A DNA stretch of 64,000 nucleotides from Amycolatopsis sp. MtRt-6 (GTDB taxonomy: Bacteria; Actinomycetota; Actinomycetes; Mycobacteriales; Pseudonocardiaceae), in NCBI RefSeq assembly GCF_017308975.1, contig NZ_JADWPD010000014.1:1-64000 (forward strand). Direction: 5' to 3'. Of the stretch, positions 48,231 through 57,643 are shown one piece after another. Made by a program: the position numbers and the translations under genes. Position 1 is the stretch's first letter. Every line of letters starts with the position of its first letter. The notes under the pieces are model-generated. The model made no database searches and was not told where the DNA came from. It was given only the letters and a program-made list of their open reading frames with translations.

Positions 48231-48806
48231 TCAGAAGTTTTCGGGCCACGGCAGGGAGCCGGACCGGATTTCGGCGGCCGTGCGGCGCGCCCAGTCGAGC
48301 TCCGCGCGCCAGGCGTGCTGGGCGAACTCGACTTCGATCATGAACAGCCGCGGCATGCCCTTGCCGACGGTTTCCGCCAGCGCGGTGCCGGCGCCGTCGA
48401 TGCGTTCGGCGAGGTGGCGGACGCGTTCCTCCAGCGCGTCGGCGGCCCGCTCCGGGCCGAGTGCGCCGAGGTAGCTGACCGCCGCGACGAACTTCGCGTA
48501 CTCCGCGACCGGCTCGCGGACCAGCTCGTCGAGCCAGGCGACGAACTCCTGGCGGCCGAGCTCGGTGTGCGCGTAGACGGTCCGCTCCGGCCGGTTGCCC
48601 TCCCGGACCGTCTCGACGGGCTCGATCCAGCGGTGCTTCGCCAGCGACTCCACGGTGTCGTAGAGCGAGCCCGGGTTGATCTTGAACGTCGAGTCCTTGT
48701 AGCGCTCGCGCAGCGTGGACGCCATTTCGTACGGGTGCATCGGGCGTTCCAGCAGCAGGCCGAGCAGGGCCAGCGCGAGGGTGTTGCGGATCTTGCGTGG
48801 CGGCAC
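48231..48806 (-). CDS. PadR-family regulator
   Basis: This 191-residue protein has the PadR winged helix: LALALLGLLLERPMHPYEMA, then FKINPGSLYDTVESLAKHRWIEPV and TVYAHTELGRQEF. The C-terminal helices fit PadR dimerisation (Vir_act_alpha_C). PadR proteins repress detoxification genes and respond to phenolic compounds or drugs. GTG 48806 follows GGGAG. The gene is co-directional with the monooxygenase downstream. A perfect-arm palindrome overlaps its -10 box. Confidence 0.88.
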   Translation of the reverse strand: MPPRKIRNTLALALLGLLLERPMHPYEMASTLRERYKDSTFKINPGSLYDTVESLAKHRWIEPVETVREGNRPERTVYAHTELGRQEFVAWLDELVREPVAEYAKFVAAVSYLGALGPERAADALEERVRHLAERIDGAGTALAETVGKGMPRLFMIEVEFAQHAWRAELDWARRTAAEIRSGSLPWPENF

Positions 48807-48820
48807 TAGTCGCTCCCTAT

Positions 48821-48836
48821 TAGTCGGAACCGACTA
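48821..48836. promoter_or_regulatory. PadR autoregulatory operator candidate
   Basis: TAGTCGG-AA-CCGACTA is a 16-base dyad with perfect 7-base arms. On the minus strand it overlaps the box TATAGT, 30 bases before the padR start. Confidence 0.6.
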
Positions 48837-48856
48837 TACGACCGCCGTCAAGCCGG

Positions 48857-49627
48857 CTAGAAGCGCGTGTTCGCCAGCCAGTGGGTGAACAGCGCCGCGT
48901 CGCCGGACACCGCGAGCCGCGGGTCGTCCGCGGCGACGCGCCCGGTGAGCGCGAGGAGCAGGTCGGCGGCGCGACCCTCGACGACGACGTCGGCTTCGCC
49001 GCTTTCCTCGCTGACCTCGACCCCCGACGGCGTCCGCCGGGCCAGCCAGCCGGCCTCGGGTTCGGTGGCGTGGAACAGCAGCGTCTCGCCGGTGCCCCGC
49101 AACGCCGTCCGGTCCAGGGCCGGGTGCTGCTGCCGCGAGAAGACGGCGACCAGGCCCAGGCCCTCGGCAATCCCGTCCGCGGCGAGATCGGCGGCGACGT
49201 CGTAGGGCGTGCCCGTCGCGAAGGCGGCGTCCGCGCGGTGGACGACCGTTTCGTGGGTGAGCCGCCGCGTCCAGAACCCGGCGCGCCGGTCGGGCGTCCA
49301 CGTCGAGGTCGGGGTCTCGGGGCCGACCTCGGTGACAGCGGCGACGAGCCGCTCCGCGCCGTCGCGCAACCAGGCGCCGAGGGCCTCGAACGCGGGCGGG
49401 TCGTCGATCGTGACGGCCTCGAACGGCACGTAGCCCGTGGGCCTGCTCGCGATGATCGCGGCGGACTTGTGGTAGGCGACGCCGACGTGGCAGGTCAGGT
49501 CCCGCAGTGTCCACTCCGGACACGTCGGGACGCGCAGGTCCGGATCGGCGCCGTCGATCGCCGCGCCGAACAGGTCAGCTTCGGTGACGAGGGCGCCGGC
49601 CAGCCGGTCGTGGCTCAGAGACTTCAC
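48857..49627 (-). CDS. Maleylpyruvate isomerase-family (mycothiol-type) protein
   Basis: The 256-residue DinB-like protein has the MDMPI N-terminal domain: VPTCPEWTLRDLTCHVGVAYH with a metal His, then TRRLTHETVVHRADAAFATG with the paired metal His residues. A C-terminal sterol-carrier-like MDMPI_C part follows. The family uses mycothiol in thiol-transfer or isomerase reactions; the substrate here is unknown. GTG 49627 is the start. It converges toward the padR promoter region. Confidence 0.85.
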   Translation of the reverse strand: MKSLSHDRLAGALVTEADLFGAAIDGADPDLRVPTCPEWTLRDLTCHVGVAYHKSAAIIASRPTGYVPFEAVTIDDPPAFEALGAWLRDGAERLVAAVTEVGPETPTSTWTPDRRAGFWTRRLTHETVVHRADAAFATGTPYDVAADLAADGIAEGLGLVAVFSRQQHPALDRTALRGTGETLLFHATEPEAGWLARRTPSGVEVSEESGEADVVVEGRAADLLLALTGRVAADDPRLAVSGDAALFTHWLANTRF

Positions 49628-49744
49628 CCCGCCACCGTAGGCCGGATGACGGCGGCCGTGGGGTCATGATCGGCTGCCCCGAAGACGACCTCCTCGTACC
49701 TGGACAACGAGGAAGCCCGCGTCCAAGATCCGTAGGGTGGCGGG

Positions 49745-50911
49745 GTGACTGGGGAGCTGAAGCGGGCTCGGGTGGGCGTTTCCGTCGTGTTCGCGGTGTG
49801 CGGTGCCGCGTTCGCGACCTGGCTGGCCCGGGTGCCCGCGGTGCAGGAACGGCTGGGGCTGAGCACGGGCGAGCTGGCGACCGGCCTGTTCGGGCTCGCC
49901 GCCGGTTCGGTGCTGGCGCTGCTGGGCGCGGGCGCGCTGCTCACCCGGATCGGCAGCCGGGCGGCTGTCGTGCTCGGCGCCGTCGTGCTGTGCGCGGGGC
50001 TGCCGCTGGTGGCGCTCGCGTGGTCGGCGCCGGCGTTCTGCGCCGCGCTCGTCGTGCTCGGGGTGGGCAACAGCCTGCTCGACGTCGCGATGAACGCGCA
50101 CGCGGCCCGCGTCGAGGAGGGCTACGGCCGCCCGATCTTCGCCGGCTTCCACGCCTTCTGGAACATCGGCGGCCTCGCGGGCTCGGGCGCCGACGCGCTG
50201 CTGGAAGCCGCGCGAGTCCCGGTGACCGTGCACTTCCCGGTCGCCGGCGCGGCGCTGCTGGCGCTCGCGCTGTGGGCGGCGCGCACCCGGTTCCTCGACG
50301 GCGCCGACCGCGGCCAGGGCGGCCCGGCGTTCGCGTGGCCGAGCCGGGCGCTGGTGCCGCTGGGCGTGATCGCCTTCTGCGGCTTCGTCGCCGAGGGCGC
50401 GGTCAACAGCTGGAGCGCGGTGTACCTCGCCGACGTCACCGGCGCGACGCCCGCGCTGGCCTCGCTCGGCTACTTCGCCTTTTCGGGGACGATGATCGCG
50501 GTCCGCCTGGTCGCCGACCGCGTGGTGGCGCGGACGGGTGCGGTCGGTTTCGTCCGGGTCGCGGCCACGGTCGCGGTGCTGGGGTTCGCCGTGGTCCTCG
50601 CCGTGCCCTGGCCGGTCGCGGCGGTGTTCGGTTTCGCGGTCGTCGGGCTCGGCGTGGCCGGGATCGTGCCGATCGCCTGGAGCGTGGCGAGCCGGAAGCA
50701 GGCGGACGCGCCGGCCCGGGCGGTCGCCGCCGTCGCGGCCTGCGGGTACCTGGGGTTCCTGGTGGAGCCGGTGCTGGTCGGGGCGCTCGCCACCCGTGTC
50801 GGCCTGCACTGGGCCCTGTCGTCGGCGGTCGTGGTCACCTTCGCGATCGTCTTCCTCGCGCCCTCGCTGCGGGTGCGGGAGGCGACTTCACACCAGGTCG
50901 ACGCCCCTTGA
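49745..50911 (+). CDS. MFS transporter (YbjJ-like)
   Basis: This 388-residue protein has about 12 membrane segments. ATWLARVPAVQERLGLSTGELATGLFGLAAG and NSLLDVAMNAHAARVEEGYGRPIFAGFHAFWNIGGLAG are typical of the YbjJ/FucP-like major facilitator group. The substrate is unknown. GTG 49745 starts just after a GGTGGCGG stretch. Its stop codon overlaps the MerR-type promoter of the next gene. Confidence 0.87.
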   Translation: MTGELKRARVGVSVVFAVCGAAFATWLARVPAVQERLGLSTGELATGLFGLAAGSVLALLGAGALLTRIGSRAAVVLGAVVLCAGLPLVALAWSAPAFCAALVVLGVGNSLLDVAMNAHAARVEEGYGRPIFAGFHAFWNIGGLAGSGADALLEAARVPVTVHFPVAGAALLALALWAARTRFLDGADRGQGGPAFAWPSRALVPLGVIAFCGFVAEGAVNSWSAVYLADVTGATPALASLGYFAFSGTMIAVRLVADRVVARTGAVGFVRVAATVAVLGFAVVLAVPWPVAAVFGFAVVGLGVAGIVPIAWSVASRKQADAPARAVAAVAACGYLGFLVEPVLVGALATRVGLHWALSSAVVVTFAIVFLAPSLRVREATSHQVDAP

Positions 50912-50938
50912 CCTCCACCAAGGTCGAGCTTCAAGACT
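50908..50938 (+). promoter_or_regulatory. MerR-type promoter with 19-bp spacer
   Basis: TTGACC (50908-50913) and AAGACT (50933-50938) are 19 bases apart. The spacer carries the dyad CTCcACC-AA-GGTcGAG (50913-50928). MerR activators bind such stretched promoters and untwist them. Transcription would begin at or near ATG 50945, giving a leaderless mRNA. Confidence 0.65.
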
Positions 50939-50944
50939 GACGGC

Positions 50945-51766
50945 ATGACGATCTGGATCTGCGGAACCTGCGGGGTCGAACACCCCGACACCGAACGGCC
51001 ACCCGCCGTCGACTGCGCGATCTGCGCCGACGACCGGCAGTGGGTGCCCGCCTCGGGACAGGTGTGGACGACCCTGGACAAGCTCGCGGCCGAGGTCCAC
51101 GAAACGGTGCACCGGGAGCTGGAACCGGGCCTGCACGGGTTCCACCGCGAACCGGAGTTCGGGATCGGCCAGTGGACGCACCTGGTCCAGACCTCCGGCG
51201 GCAACCTGCTGTGGGACCCGCCGAACCACCTCGACCCGGCGCTGGCGGCGAAGCTCGAAGAACTCGGCGGGGTCGCGGTGATCGTGGCCAGCCACCCGCA
51301 CATGTACGGCTCGCAGGTCAGCTGGAGCCATCGGCTCGGGGACGCCCCCGTCCTCGTCCACGCCGCCGACCGGCGGTGGGTGCAGCGGGAGGACGCCGTG
51401 ATCCGGGAGTGGGCCGGCACCGAGCGGATCCTGCCCGGGGTGACGCTCGTCGAGGCCGGCGGACACTTCCCCGGCGCCGCGGTCGCCCACGTCGAGAACG
51501 ACACCGGCGGTGCCCTACTGGTCGGCGACACCATGATCCCGGTGGCGGCCGAGGGGTGGGTGACGTTCATGCGCAGCTACCCCAACCGGATCCCGCTCTC
51601 CGCGGGCCTGGTGCGGCGGATCGTGGACCGGCTCGAGCCGTACGAGTTCGACCGGCTCTACAGCCTCCTCGGCGGCAAGGTCCTCGGGGACGCCAAGGGC
51701 GCGGTGCGCCGGTCAGCGGAGCGCTACATCGCCTGGGTGAGCGGGGCGAACGACCACCTCGGCTGA
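50945..51766 (+). CDS. MBL-fold protein with N-terminal zinc knuckle
   Basis: The 273-residue protein starts with a rubredoxin-like knuckle (Cys6, Cys9, Cys24, Cys27). A metallo-beta-lactamase fold follows, with ASHPHMYGSQ, EAGGHFPGAAVAHV and LLVGDTMIP. The usual HxHxDH is only HPHMYG, so the second metal site is altered. Activity is uncertain; hydrolase or thiol/oxidative-stress roles are possible. The MerR-type promoter implies induction by a chemical or redox signal. Confidence 0.82.
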   Translation: MTIWICGTCGVEHPDTERPPAVDCAICADDRQWVPASGQVWTTLDKLAAEVHETVHRELEPGLHGFHREPEFGIGQWTHLVQTSGGNLLWDPPNHLDPALAAKLEELGGVAVIVASHPHMYGSQVSWSHRLGDAPVLVHAADRRWVQREDAVIREWAGTERILPGVTLVEAGGHFPGAAVAHVENDTGGALLVGDTMIPVAAEGWVTFMRSYPNRIPLSAGLVRRIVDRLEPYEFDRLYSLLGGKVLGDAKGAVRRSAERYIAWVSGANDHLG

Positions 51767-51790
51767 GCCGGTGATCCACCGGCGACCTCG

Positions 51791-52010
51791 GAGACGGCAG
51801 GCACCTGGACGTTCGGCGACCTGACGGTCGACCGCATCGGCTTCGGCGCGATGCGGTTGCCGCGAAACGACCAGGCGTTCGCCGGGCTTACGGCGAGGAC
51901 CGCACGTGCTGGTCATCCCCGGCGCCGGCACCCCTGGTCGTTCGGCGGACAACGTCGCCGCGGGAGACCTCCGGCTCGAGCCGGCCCGCCGCGACGCCGT
52001 CCACGCGGCC

Positions 52011-52025
<15 letters not shown>
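51791..52025 (+). pseudogene. Remnant of an aldo/keto reductase
   Basis: Reading from 51791, ETAGTWTFGDLTVDRIGFGAMRLP is the N-terminus of an aldo/keto reductase. From about 51902, in another frame, HVLVIPGAGTPGRSADNVAA followed by GDLRLEPARRDAV is its C-terminus (the NADPH-site end), closing with TGA at 52023. The roughly 200 central residues are missing and no start codon precedes the first part. The end overlaps the rox stop by 15 bases. It is a deletion relic. Confidence 0.7.
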
Positions 52026-53453
<1,428 letters not shown>

Positions 53454-53466
53454 GGGTGGTGCCTTT

Positions 53467-53490
53467 CGGGAGTGCCTGGGGGCGCTCCCG
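53467..53490 (-). promoter_or_regulatory. Leader hairpin just upstream of the rox ribosome site
   Basis: CGGGAGTGCC pairs with GGCGCTCCCG (one wobble) around a 4-base loop, ending 14 bases before the rox start and 12 bases past the uORF stop. It could gate ribosome access to rox or act as an attenuator. Confidence 0.65.
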
Positions 53491-53502
53491 GCGACACCTG
53501 CG

Positions 53503-53556
53503 TCAATCGCCCGGCCGTGACTGGCGGGGGAGCACCCACGTCGATCCAGCGTTCAT
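53503..53556 (-). CDS. 17-codon leader ORF of rox
   Basis: ATG 53556 is preceded by AGGAGGTGA at ideal spacing, the best ribosome site in the region. The frame encodes MNAGSTWVLPRQSRPGD and stops at 53503, 49 bases before rox. A site this strong in front of so short a frame is typical of regulatory uORFs. I do not recognise the peptide. It may couple translation to the hairpin that follows. Confidence 0.65.
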   Translation of the reverse strand: MNAGSTWVLPRQSRPGD

Positions 53557-53586
53557 GGGTCTCACCTCCTCGGGCGGTGTCACGGT

Positions 53587-53609
53587 CCCGGGCAAGCTAC
53601 AAGCCCGGG
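53587..53609. promoter_or_regulatory. RAE-like dyad upstream of the rox leader
   Basis: CCCGGGC and GCCCGGG arms flank nine bases. On the rox strand it reads GGGCTTG-TAG-CTTGCCC, partly like the rifamycin-associated element (GGGGCTTGCGGCAAGGCCC as I recall it), but the right half has CTTG instead of CAAG. TAGCTT within it could be the -10 box. Confidence 0.45.
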
Positions 53610-53660
53610 CGTGACCCCGTCCACTCCTTTCCCGGCGGCCGGCCTCGCGGGCTGTGCTGC

Positions 53661-54638
53661 TCAGGTCCTGTCGAGTTCCGCGTTGACCATCGCCTCGAAT
53701 TCGGCGCGGCCCTGGCTGCCCAAGGCGCCGCCGAGTGCGGTCGCCAGCCGGTCGAACGGTTCCTCCAGCGGCAGCGCGGCCAGGTTCTCCGCGAGCTCGG
53801 GAAGCGTCCAGAGCTCCCCGTCCTTGTCGATCCGCGCGCCCTGCGTCCAGCCGTGGTTGACCGCGATCGAGCCGCCGCGCACCGACAGGACCTGTCCGGT
53901 CACGGGACATCCCTCGCTGACCAGGTACGCGACGAGCGGGGCGACCACGGCAGGGTCCTTCGGGTCCGGGTGCCCCTCCGGCGCCGTCCGGTCCATGCCG
54001 GGGACGGCGGTCGTCAGCCGGGTGCGCACCATCGACGGGCTGACGCAGTTCACCCGGACCCCCAGCCGCCGCAGTTCCAGGGCGTGCACGGTTGTCATGG
54101 CCGCGACTCCGGCGTTGGCCGCCGCGTAGTTCGTCTGCGTCGGCAGCGGGTTGAGCAGGCCGGAGCCGGAAGCGGTGTTGACGATGGCGCGGCCGGCGCG
54201 CTTGCCCGCGTCCACCTGTTCGCGCCAGTAGGCCGCGGCCCAGCGGCTGACCGCGAAGGACCCTTTCAGCTTGACCGCCACAACGTCGTCGAACTCCGCT
54301 TCGGTCAGGCGCTCGAGCCCTTTGTTGACCTCGATGGTGGCGTTGTTGACCACCGCGTGCAGATCGCCGAACTCGGCGACGGCCAGCTCGACCATGCGCC
54401 GGGCGTCCGCCCAGTCGGCGACGCTGCCGGTGTCGGCCACCGCCCGCCCGCCTCGCGCGCGGATCTCGGCGACCACCGCGGAGGCGACACCCTCGTCGCC
54501 GCCGCGGCCGTCGATCTCCACGCCAGGGTCGTTCACGACCACGTTCGCACCGCGGGCCGCCAGGTACAGCGCTTCCGCCCGGCCGATCCCGCGCCCGGCA
54601 CCGGTGATCAACACCGTCCGTCCGGTCAGCTCGCCCAT
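53661..54638 (-). CDS. SDR-family oxidoreductase with altered active site
   Basis: The 325-residue short-chain dehydrogenase has TGAGRGIGRAEALYLAARG at 12-30 for NAD(P), VVNNATIE near 97-104, Ser157 in NTASGSG and Tyr171. The residue four after the tyrosine is Asn175 (NYAAANAG), where the family has the catalytic Lys. Activity may be changed or lost. ATG 54638 follows GAGAGGTG; a frame opening at 54701 runs through the operator. It is divergent from a TetR gene that likely controls it. Confidence 0.86.
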   Translation of the reverse strand: MGELTGRTVLITGAGRGIGRAEALYLAARGANVVVNDPGVEIDGRGGDEGVASAVVAEIRARGGRAVADTGSVADWADARRMVELAVAEFGDLHAVVNNATIEVNKGLERLTEAEFDDVVAVKLKGSFAVSRWAAAYWREQVDAGKRAGRAIVNTASGSGLLNPLPTQTNYAAANAGVAAMTTVHALELRRLGVRVNCVSPSMVRTRLTTAVPGMDRTAPEGHPDPKDPAVVAPLVAYLVSEGCPVTGQVLSVRGGSIAVNHGWTQGARIDKDGELWTLPELAENLAALPLEEPFDRLATALGGALGSQGRAEFEAMVNAELDRT

Positions 54639-54685
54639 CGCGACACCTCTCTCCGCGCTCGGCGCCGTCTCGCCGAGCATTGATG

Positions 54686-54714
54686 CACTCAGTGTACTCA
54701 TTCACTGAGTGAAT
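54686..54714. promoter_or_regulatory. TetR operator cluster between SDR and tetR
   Basis: CACTCAGTG (54686-54694) and CACTGAGTG (54703-54711) form an inverted repeat with an 8-base spacer. The right arm is also the centre of the perfect 15-base palindrome ATTCACTGAGTGAAT (54700-54714). It lies in the 106-base divergent promoter region. Confidence 0.65.
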
Positions 54715-54744
54715 TGAGTTACGCGGTGCACTAGTCTTCCCTCT

Positions 54745-55401
54745 GTGACAGGCGAACTGGGACGTCGTGAACGCAAGAAGCAGCTCACCCGGCAGGCTCT
54801 GGTGGACGCGGCCGTCCGCCTGTTCACCGAACGGGGCTACGAGCAGACGAGCGTGGCCGACATCGCGGAAGCCGCCGACGTCAGCAAGCGCACGTACTTC
54901 CTGCACTTCGCCACCAAGGAGGACGTGCTGCTGGCCGACGGCGGCACGAGGATCGACCAAGCCGTGCGGGCCATCGAGGAACGGCGACCCGGCGCGCCGC
55001 TGCGCGAGGTCCTGGCCGAGGCGGCGAACCGCATGATCGACAATGCCGCCGGCGGCGACCTGCCGAACGGGCTGGCGGCGATCCGCGCCCGGCTCGTGGT
55101 CACCACACCCGCCGTTCAGGCCCGCGTACTGCACAGCCTGTTCACCGCGCAGACCCGCATCGCCGCGGCACTGCGCGAGGCCTACCCGGACACCCTCGAC
55201 GACGTCACCGCGGCAGGCCTCGTCGGTGCGCTGACGGGCGCCGTCAGCGCCGCCGCCGTCGCCAGCCTCCGGCTCGGCGAGCCACCCGAACGGACCCGCG
55301 CCGTCATGCACCACGCGGCCGAGATCGCCCTGCGCCACATCGAATCGCTCGACGAGCACGACGCCGGGCACACCGCGGGCGCCACGCCACGACGATCGTG
55401 A
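54745..55401 (+). CDS. TetR-family regulator
   Basis: This 218-residue protein has the TetR DNA-binding domain at 10-60: LVDAAVRLFTERGYEQTSVA then DIAEAADVSKRTYFLHFATKEDVL. The C-terminal ligand domain is not assignable. GTG 54745 is the start. It is divergent from the SDR gene with a palindromic operator between, so autoregulation and control of the SDR are likely. Confidence 0.88.
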   Translation: MTGELGRRERKKQLTRQALVDAAVRLFTERGYEQTSVADIAEAADVSKRTYFLHFATKEDVLLADGGTRIDQAVRAIEERRPGAPLREVLAEAANRMIDNAAGGDLPNGLAAIRARLVVTTPAVQARVLHSLFTAQTRIAAALREAYPDTLDDVTAAGLVGALTGAVSAAAVASLRLGEPPERTRAVMHHAAEIALRHIESLDEHDAGHTAGATPRRS

Positions 55402-55447
55402 GCCTGGCGCCGACCGGCGCGGCCGCGAACGGAACGCAAACCGCGGC

Positions 55448-56632
55448 TCAGGCCGTCGGGCGGCCGGCTCCCGCGTAGTCGTCGCCGGGCCGGCGGTACG
55501 AATGGACCTGGACCGCCTGGCCGGTCTGCGGCGCGTCGATCATCTGCTGGTTGCCGATGTAGAGACCGACGTGGTGGATCTTCGTCGCCGGCTCGCCGTA
55601 GAAGATCAGGTCGCCCAGCTGGGGGTCGGTCACGTGCGGCACGCTGCGGAACTGCGTGTCGGCCGTGCGCATCAGCTTGATCCCGGCGCTGCCGTACGCC
55701 GCCGTCGTCAGGCCCGAGCAGTCGAAGCCCGGGTCGTTGCCGCCGGTGCCGTTGCCGCCCCAGATGTAGGGGAGGCCGATCTTGTCGATCGCGAAGTTCA
55801 CCGCGCTCAGCACCGCCGGGTTCGGCGCCGCCGAGCCCTGGCCGACCGTGCCGTAGACGTTGACCGTGGCCAGCGTCCGGTGCAGGAACAGCGGCGCCGG
55901 CTGCAGCGTGCCGACCGAGTCCCACCACACCTGGCCCTGGGACAGGTCGTGGCCGTCGGCGCACAGCGCGCGGCCGGTGGTCAGCGCGGCGTCGTCGATG
56001 TTTTGGACATCGGGCTTCCCGCCGGACGCGCTCGCCTGGTACTTGCCCCAGATCGCCGGGGACAGCTGCATCGGCCCGGCGGCGTTCGCCGTCGAGACGA
56101 TCTTGTTGTAGAAGTCGCGCACCTCGATCGTGCCGAGCGGCTTGTCCATGACCCCGGTGGTGCCGAACTGCCCGCCCCGCGCCCGGCCGTGGTCCGTGGT
56201 CACTTTTCCGACCGCGGCCAGCGTGACCCACGAAAGGTGGCACCCGGGGATGTCCTTGCTCAGTTTCGTCGTCGCCTTCGCGTAGCCGACCATCGCGCGC
56301 AGCGGGACGTCGAGCCACTGGCTGGTCTTGGACGCCCAGGCGTCGAACTCGCTCGCTTCGGGCACCTTCGGCGGCGTCGAGGTCTGCGGCGGCGTGGTCG
56401 TCGGCGGCTTCGAGGGCGTCGGCGACGGCGACGACGCCGGGGTGACCGTCGCGGCGGCGTTCGTGGTCTCCTGCTGCTCCGGCGCGAGCAGGATGCCGGC
56501 CACCAGGGCACCCGCGACGACGACCACGGCCGCGATCACGACCAACGGCGTCCGGCGGCGGGGTGCGGGCGGTTCGGGCGACTCGGGTGTGTCGGGTGTG
56601 TCGGCCGGGACGACCTCGGGCTCCTCGCTCAC
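55448..56632 (-). CDS. Membrane-anchored NlpC/P60 peptidase with transglycosylase-like domain
   Basis: The 394-residue protein has a cytoplasmic Pro/Glu-rich tail, one membrane helix (about 30-50) and a Thr/Pro-rich linker. A transglycosylase-like domain (about 95-260) and an NlpC/P60 domain follow: catalytic Cys in GFDCSGLTTAAYG near 305 and His in HHVGLYIG. It should cleave stem peptides in cell-wall turnover. In the lysozyme-like part, AVGKVTTDHG has Thr145 where active enzymes have Glu, so that domain may only bind glycan. GTG 56632 overlaps the nucleoside hydrolase stop. Confidence 0.85.
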   Translation of the reverse strand: MSEEPEVVPADTPDTPESPEPPAPRRRTPLVVIAAVVVVAGALVAGILLAPEQQETTNAAATVTPASSPSPTPSKPPTTTPPQTSTPPKVPEASEFDAWASKTSQWLDVPLRAMVGYAKATTKLSKDIPGCHLSWVTLAAVGKVTTDHGRARGGQFGTTGVMDKPLGTIEVRDFYNKIVSTANAAGPMQLSPAIWGKYQASASGGKPDVQNIDDAALTTGRALCADGHDLSQGQVWWDSVGTLQPAPLFLHRTLATVNVYGTVGQGSAAPNPAVLSAVNFAIDKIGLPYIWGGNGTGGNDPGFDCSGLTTAAYGSAGIKLMRTADTQFRSVPHVTDPQLGDLIFYGEPATKIHHVGLYIGNQQMIDAPQTGQAVQVHSYRRPGDDYAGAGRPTA

Positions 56633-57591
56633 CGGGCCGCCCCCGTGAGCCGGTCGAGCACGAAGCCGCGCAGGCCGTCGAGGTCGGTGTCCATGGCGAC
56701 CTCGATCGGGCGGCCGGGGGTGAACTGCGGATCGTCCTCGCCCAGCCGCCGCCGGTCGACCAGGGTTTGACCACGCGCAGGGCCGAGGCCGCAGTCGACG
56801 TCGACCCGGTAGGTCTCGGTGCGCAGGATCCCGGGCGAAATCGCCTCGGCGACCGCGACGGCGTCGTGCATGACCATCCGGTCTTCACCGAACACGCGCG
56901 TGTAGTGCTGCCGGTAGGTCGACGTCAGCCCTTCGAGGGTCGCGCCGATCGGCCCCGACGCCGCGAGCTTCGCCAGCCACTCGCCGTCGACGGCGCAGCG
57001 GTGCGTGAGGTCCAGCGGCACCAGCACGACCGGGACGTCCTCCTCGACCAGCACCCGCCGGGCCGCCTCGGGGTCGCTCCAGATGTTGAACTCGGCGGCG
57101 GTCGTGCTGTTGCCGAACGTCACGCCGCCGCCCATGATCACCAGCCGGGCGATCTTGGCCGCCGCGCCCGGGTGCGCCGCGAGCAGCGCGGCGACGTTCG
57201 TCAGCGGCCCGATCGGGGCGATGGTCACCGGCTCGTCGGCGGCCTCGAGGAGGTCGAGCATCAGCCGGACGGCGTCCCGCTCCTCCAGCGGACGGCTCGC
57301 CTCGGGCAGCGTGTAGGAGTGGCCGGACAGGCCGTCGCCGCCGTGGACTTCTTTCGCGTCACGCGGCTTGCAGTAGACGAGCGGCCGCGCCGCCCCGGCG
57401 GCCACCGGCACGTCGTCGCGGCCGAAAAGCGCCAGCAGCCGCTGCGCGTTCGACGTCGTGCGGTCCAAAGGGACGTTGCCGAAAACCGACGTCACGCCCA
57501 GGAGGTCGACGTCCGGGGACAGCGCCGCCAGCGCGATCGCCAAGGCGTCGTCCACGCCCGGGTCGGTGTCGATGATCAGCTTCGTGCCCAT
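56629..57591 (-). CDS. Inosine/uridine-preferring nucleoside hydrolase
   Basis: This 320-residue hydrolase has the calcium-binding Asp cluster IIDTDPGVDDALAIALA at the N-terminus, GHSYTLPEASRPLEERDAV, IAPIGPLTNVAAL, VIMGGGVTFGNSTTAAEFNIWSDP and MVMHDAVAV. It splits ribonucleosides into base and ribose for salvage. ATG 57591 follows GGGGAG. The NlpC/P60 gene overlaps its end. Confidence 0.92.
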   Translation of the reverse strand: MGTKLIIDTDPGVDDALAIALAALSPDVDLLGVTSVFGNVPLDRTTSNAQRLLALFGRDDVPVAAGAARPLVYCKPRDAKEVHGGDGLSGHSYTLPEASRPLEERDAVRLMLDLLEAADEPVTIAPIGPLTNVAALLAAHPGAAAKIARLVIMGGGVTFGNSTTAAEFNIWSDPEAARRVLVEEDVPVVLVPLDLTHRCAVDGEWLAKLAASGPIGATLEGLTSTYRQHYTRVFGEDRMVMHDAVAVAEAISPGILRTETYRVDVDCGLGPARGQTLVDRRRLGEDDPQFTPGRPIEVAMDTDLDGLRGFVLDRLTGAAR

Positions 57592-57643
57592 CCCGCTCCC
57601 CTTGCCTGCGAACCCGTCCCGCACACAGGTTACGGTCACGGGC

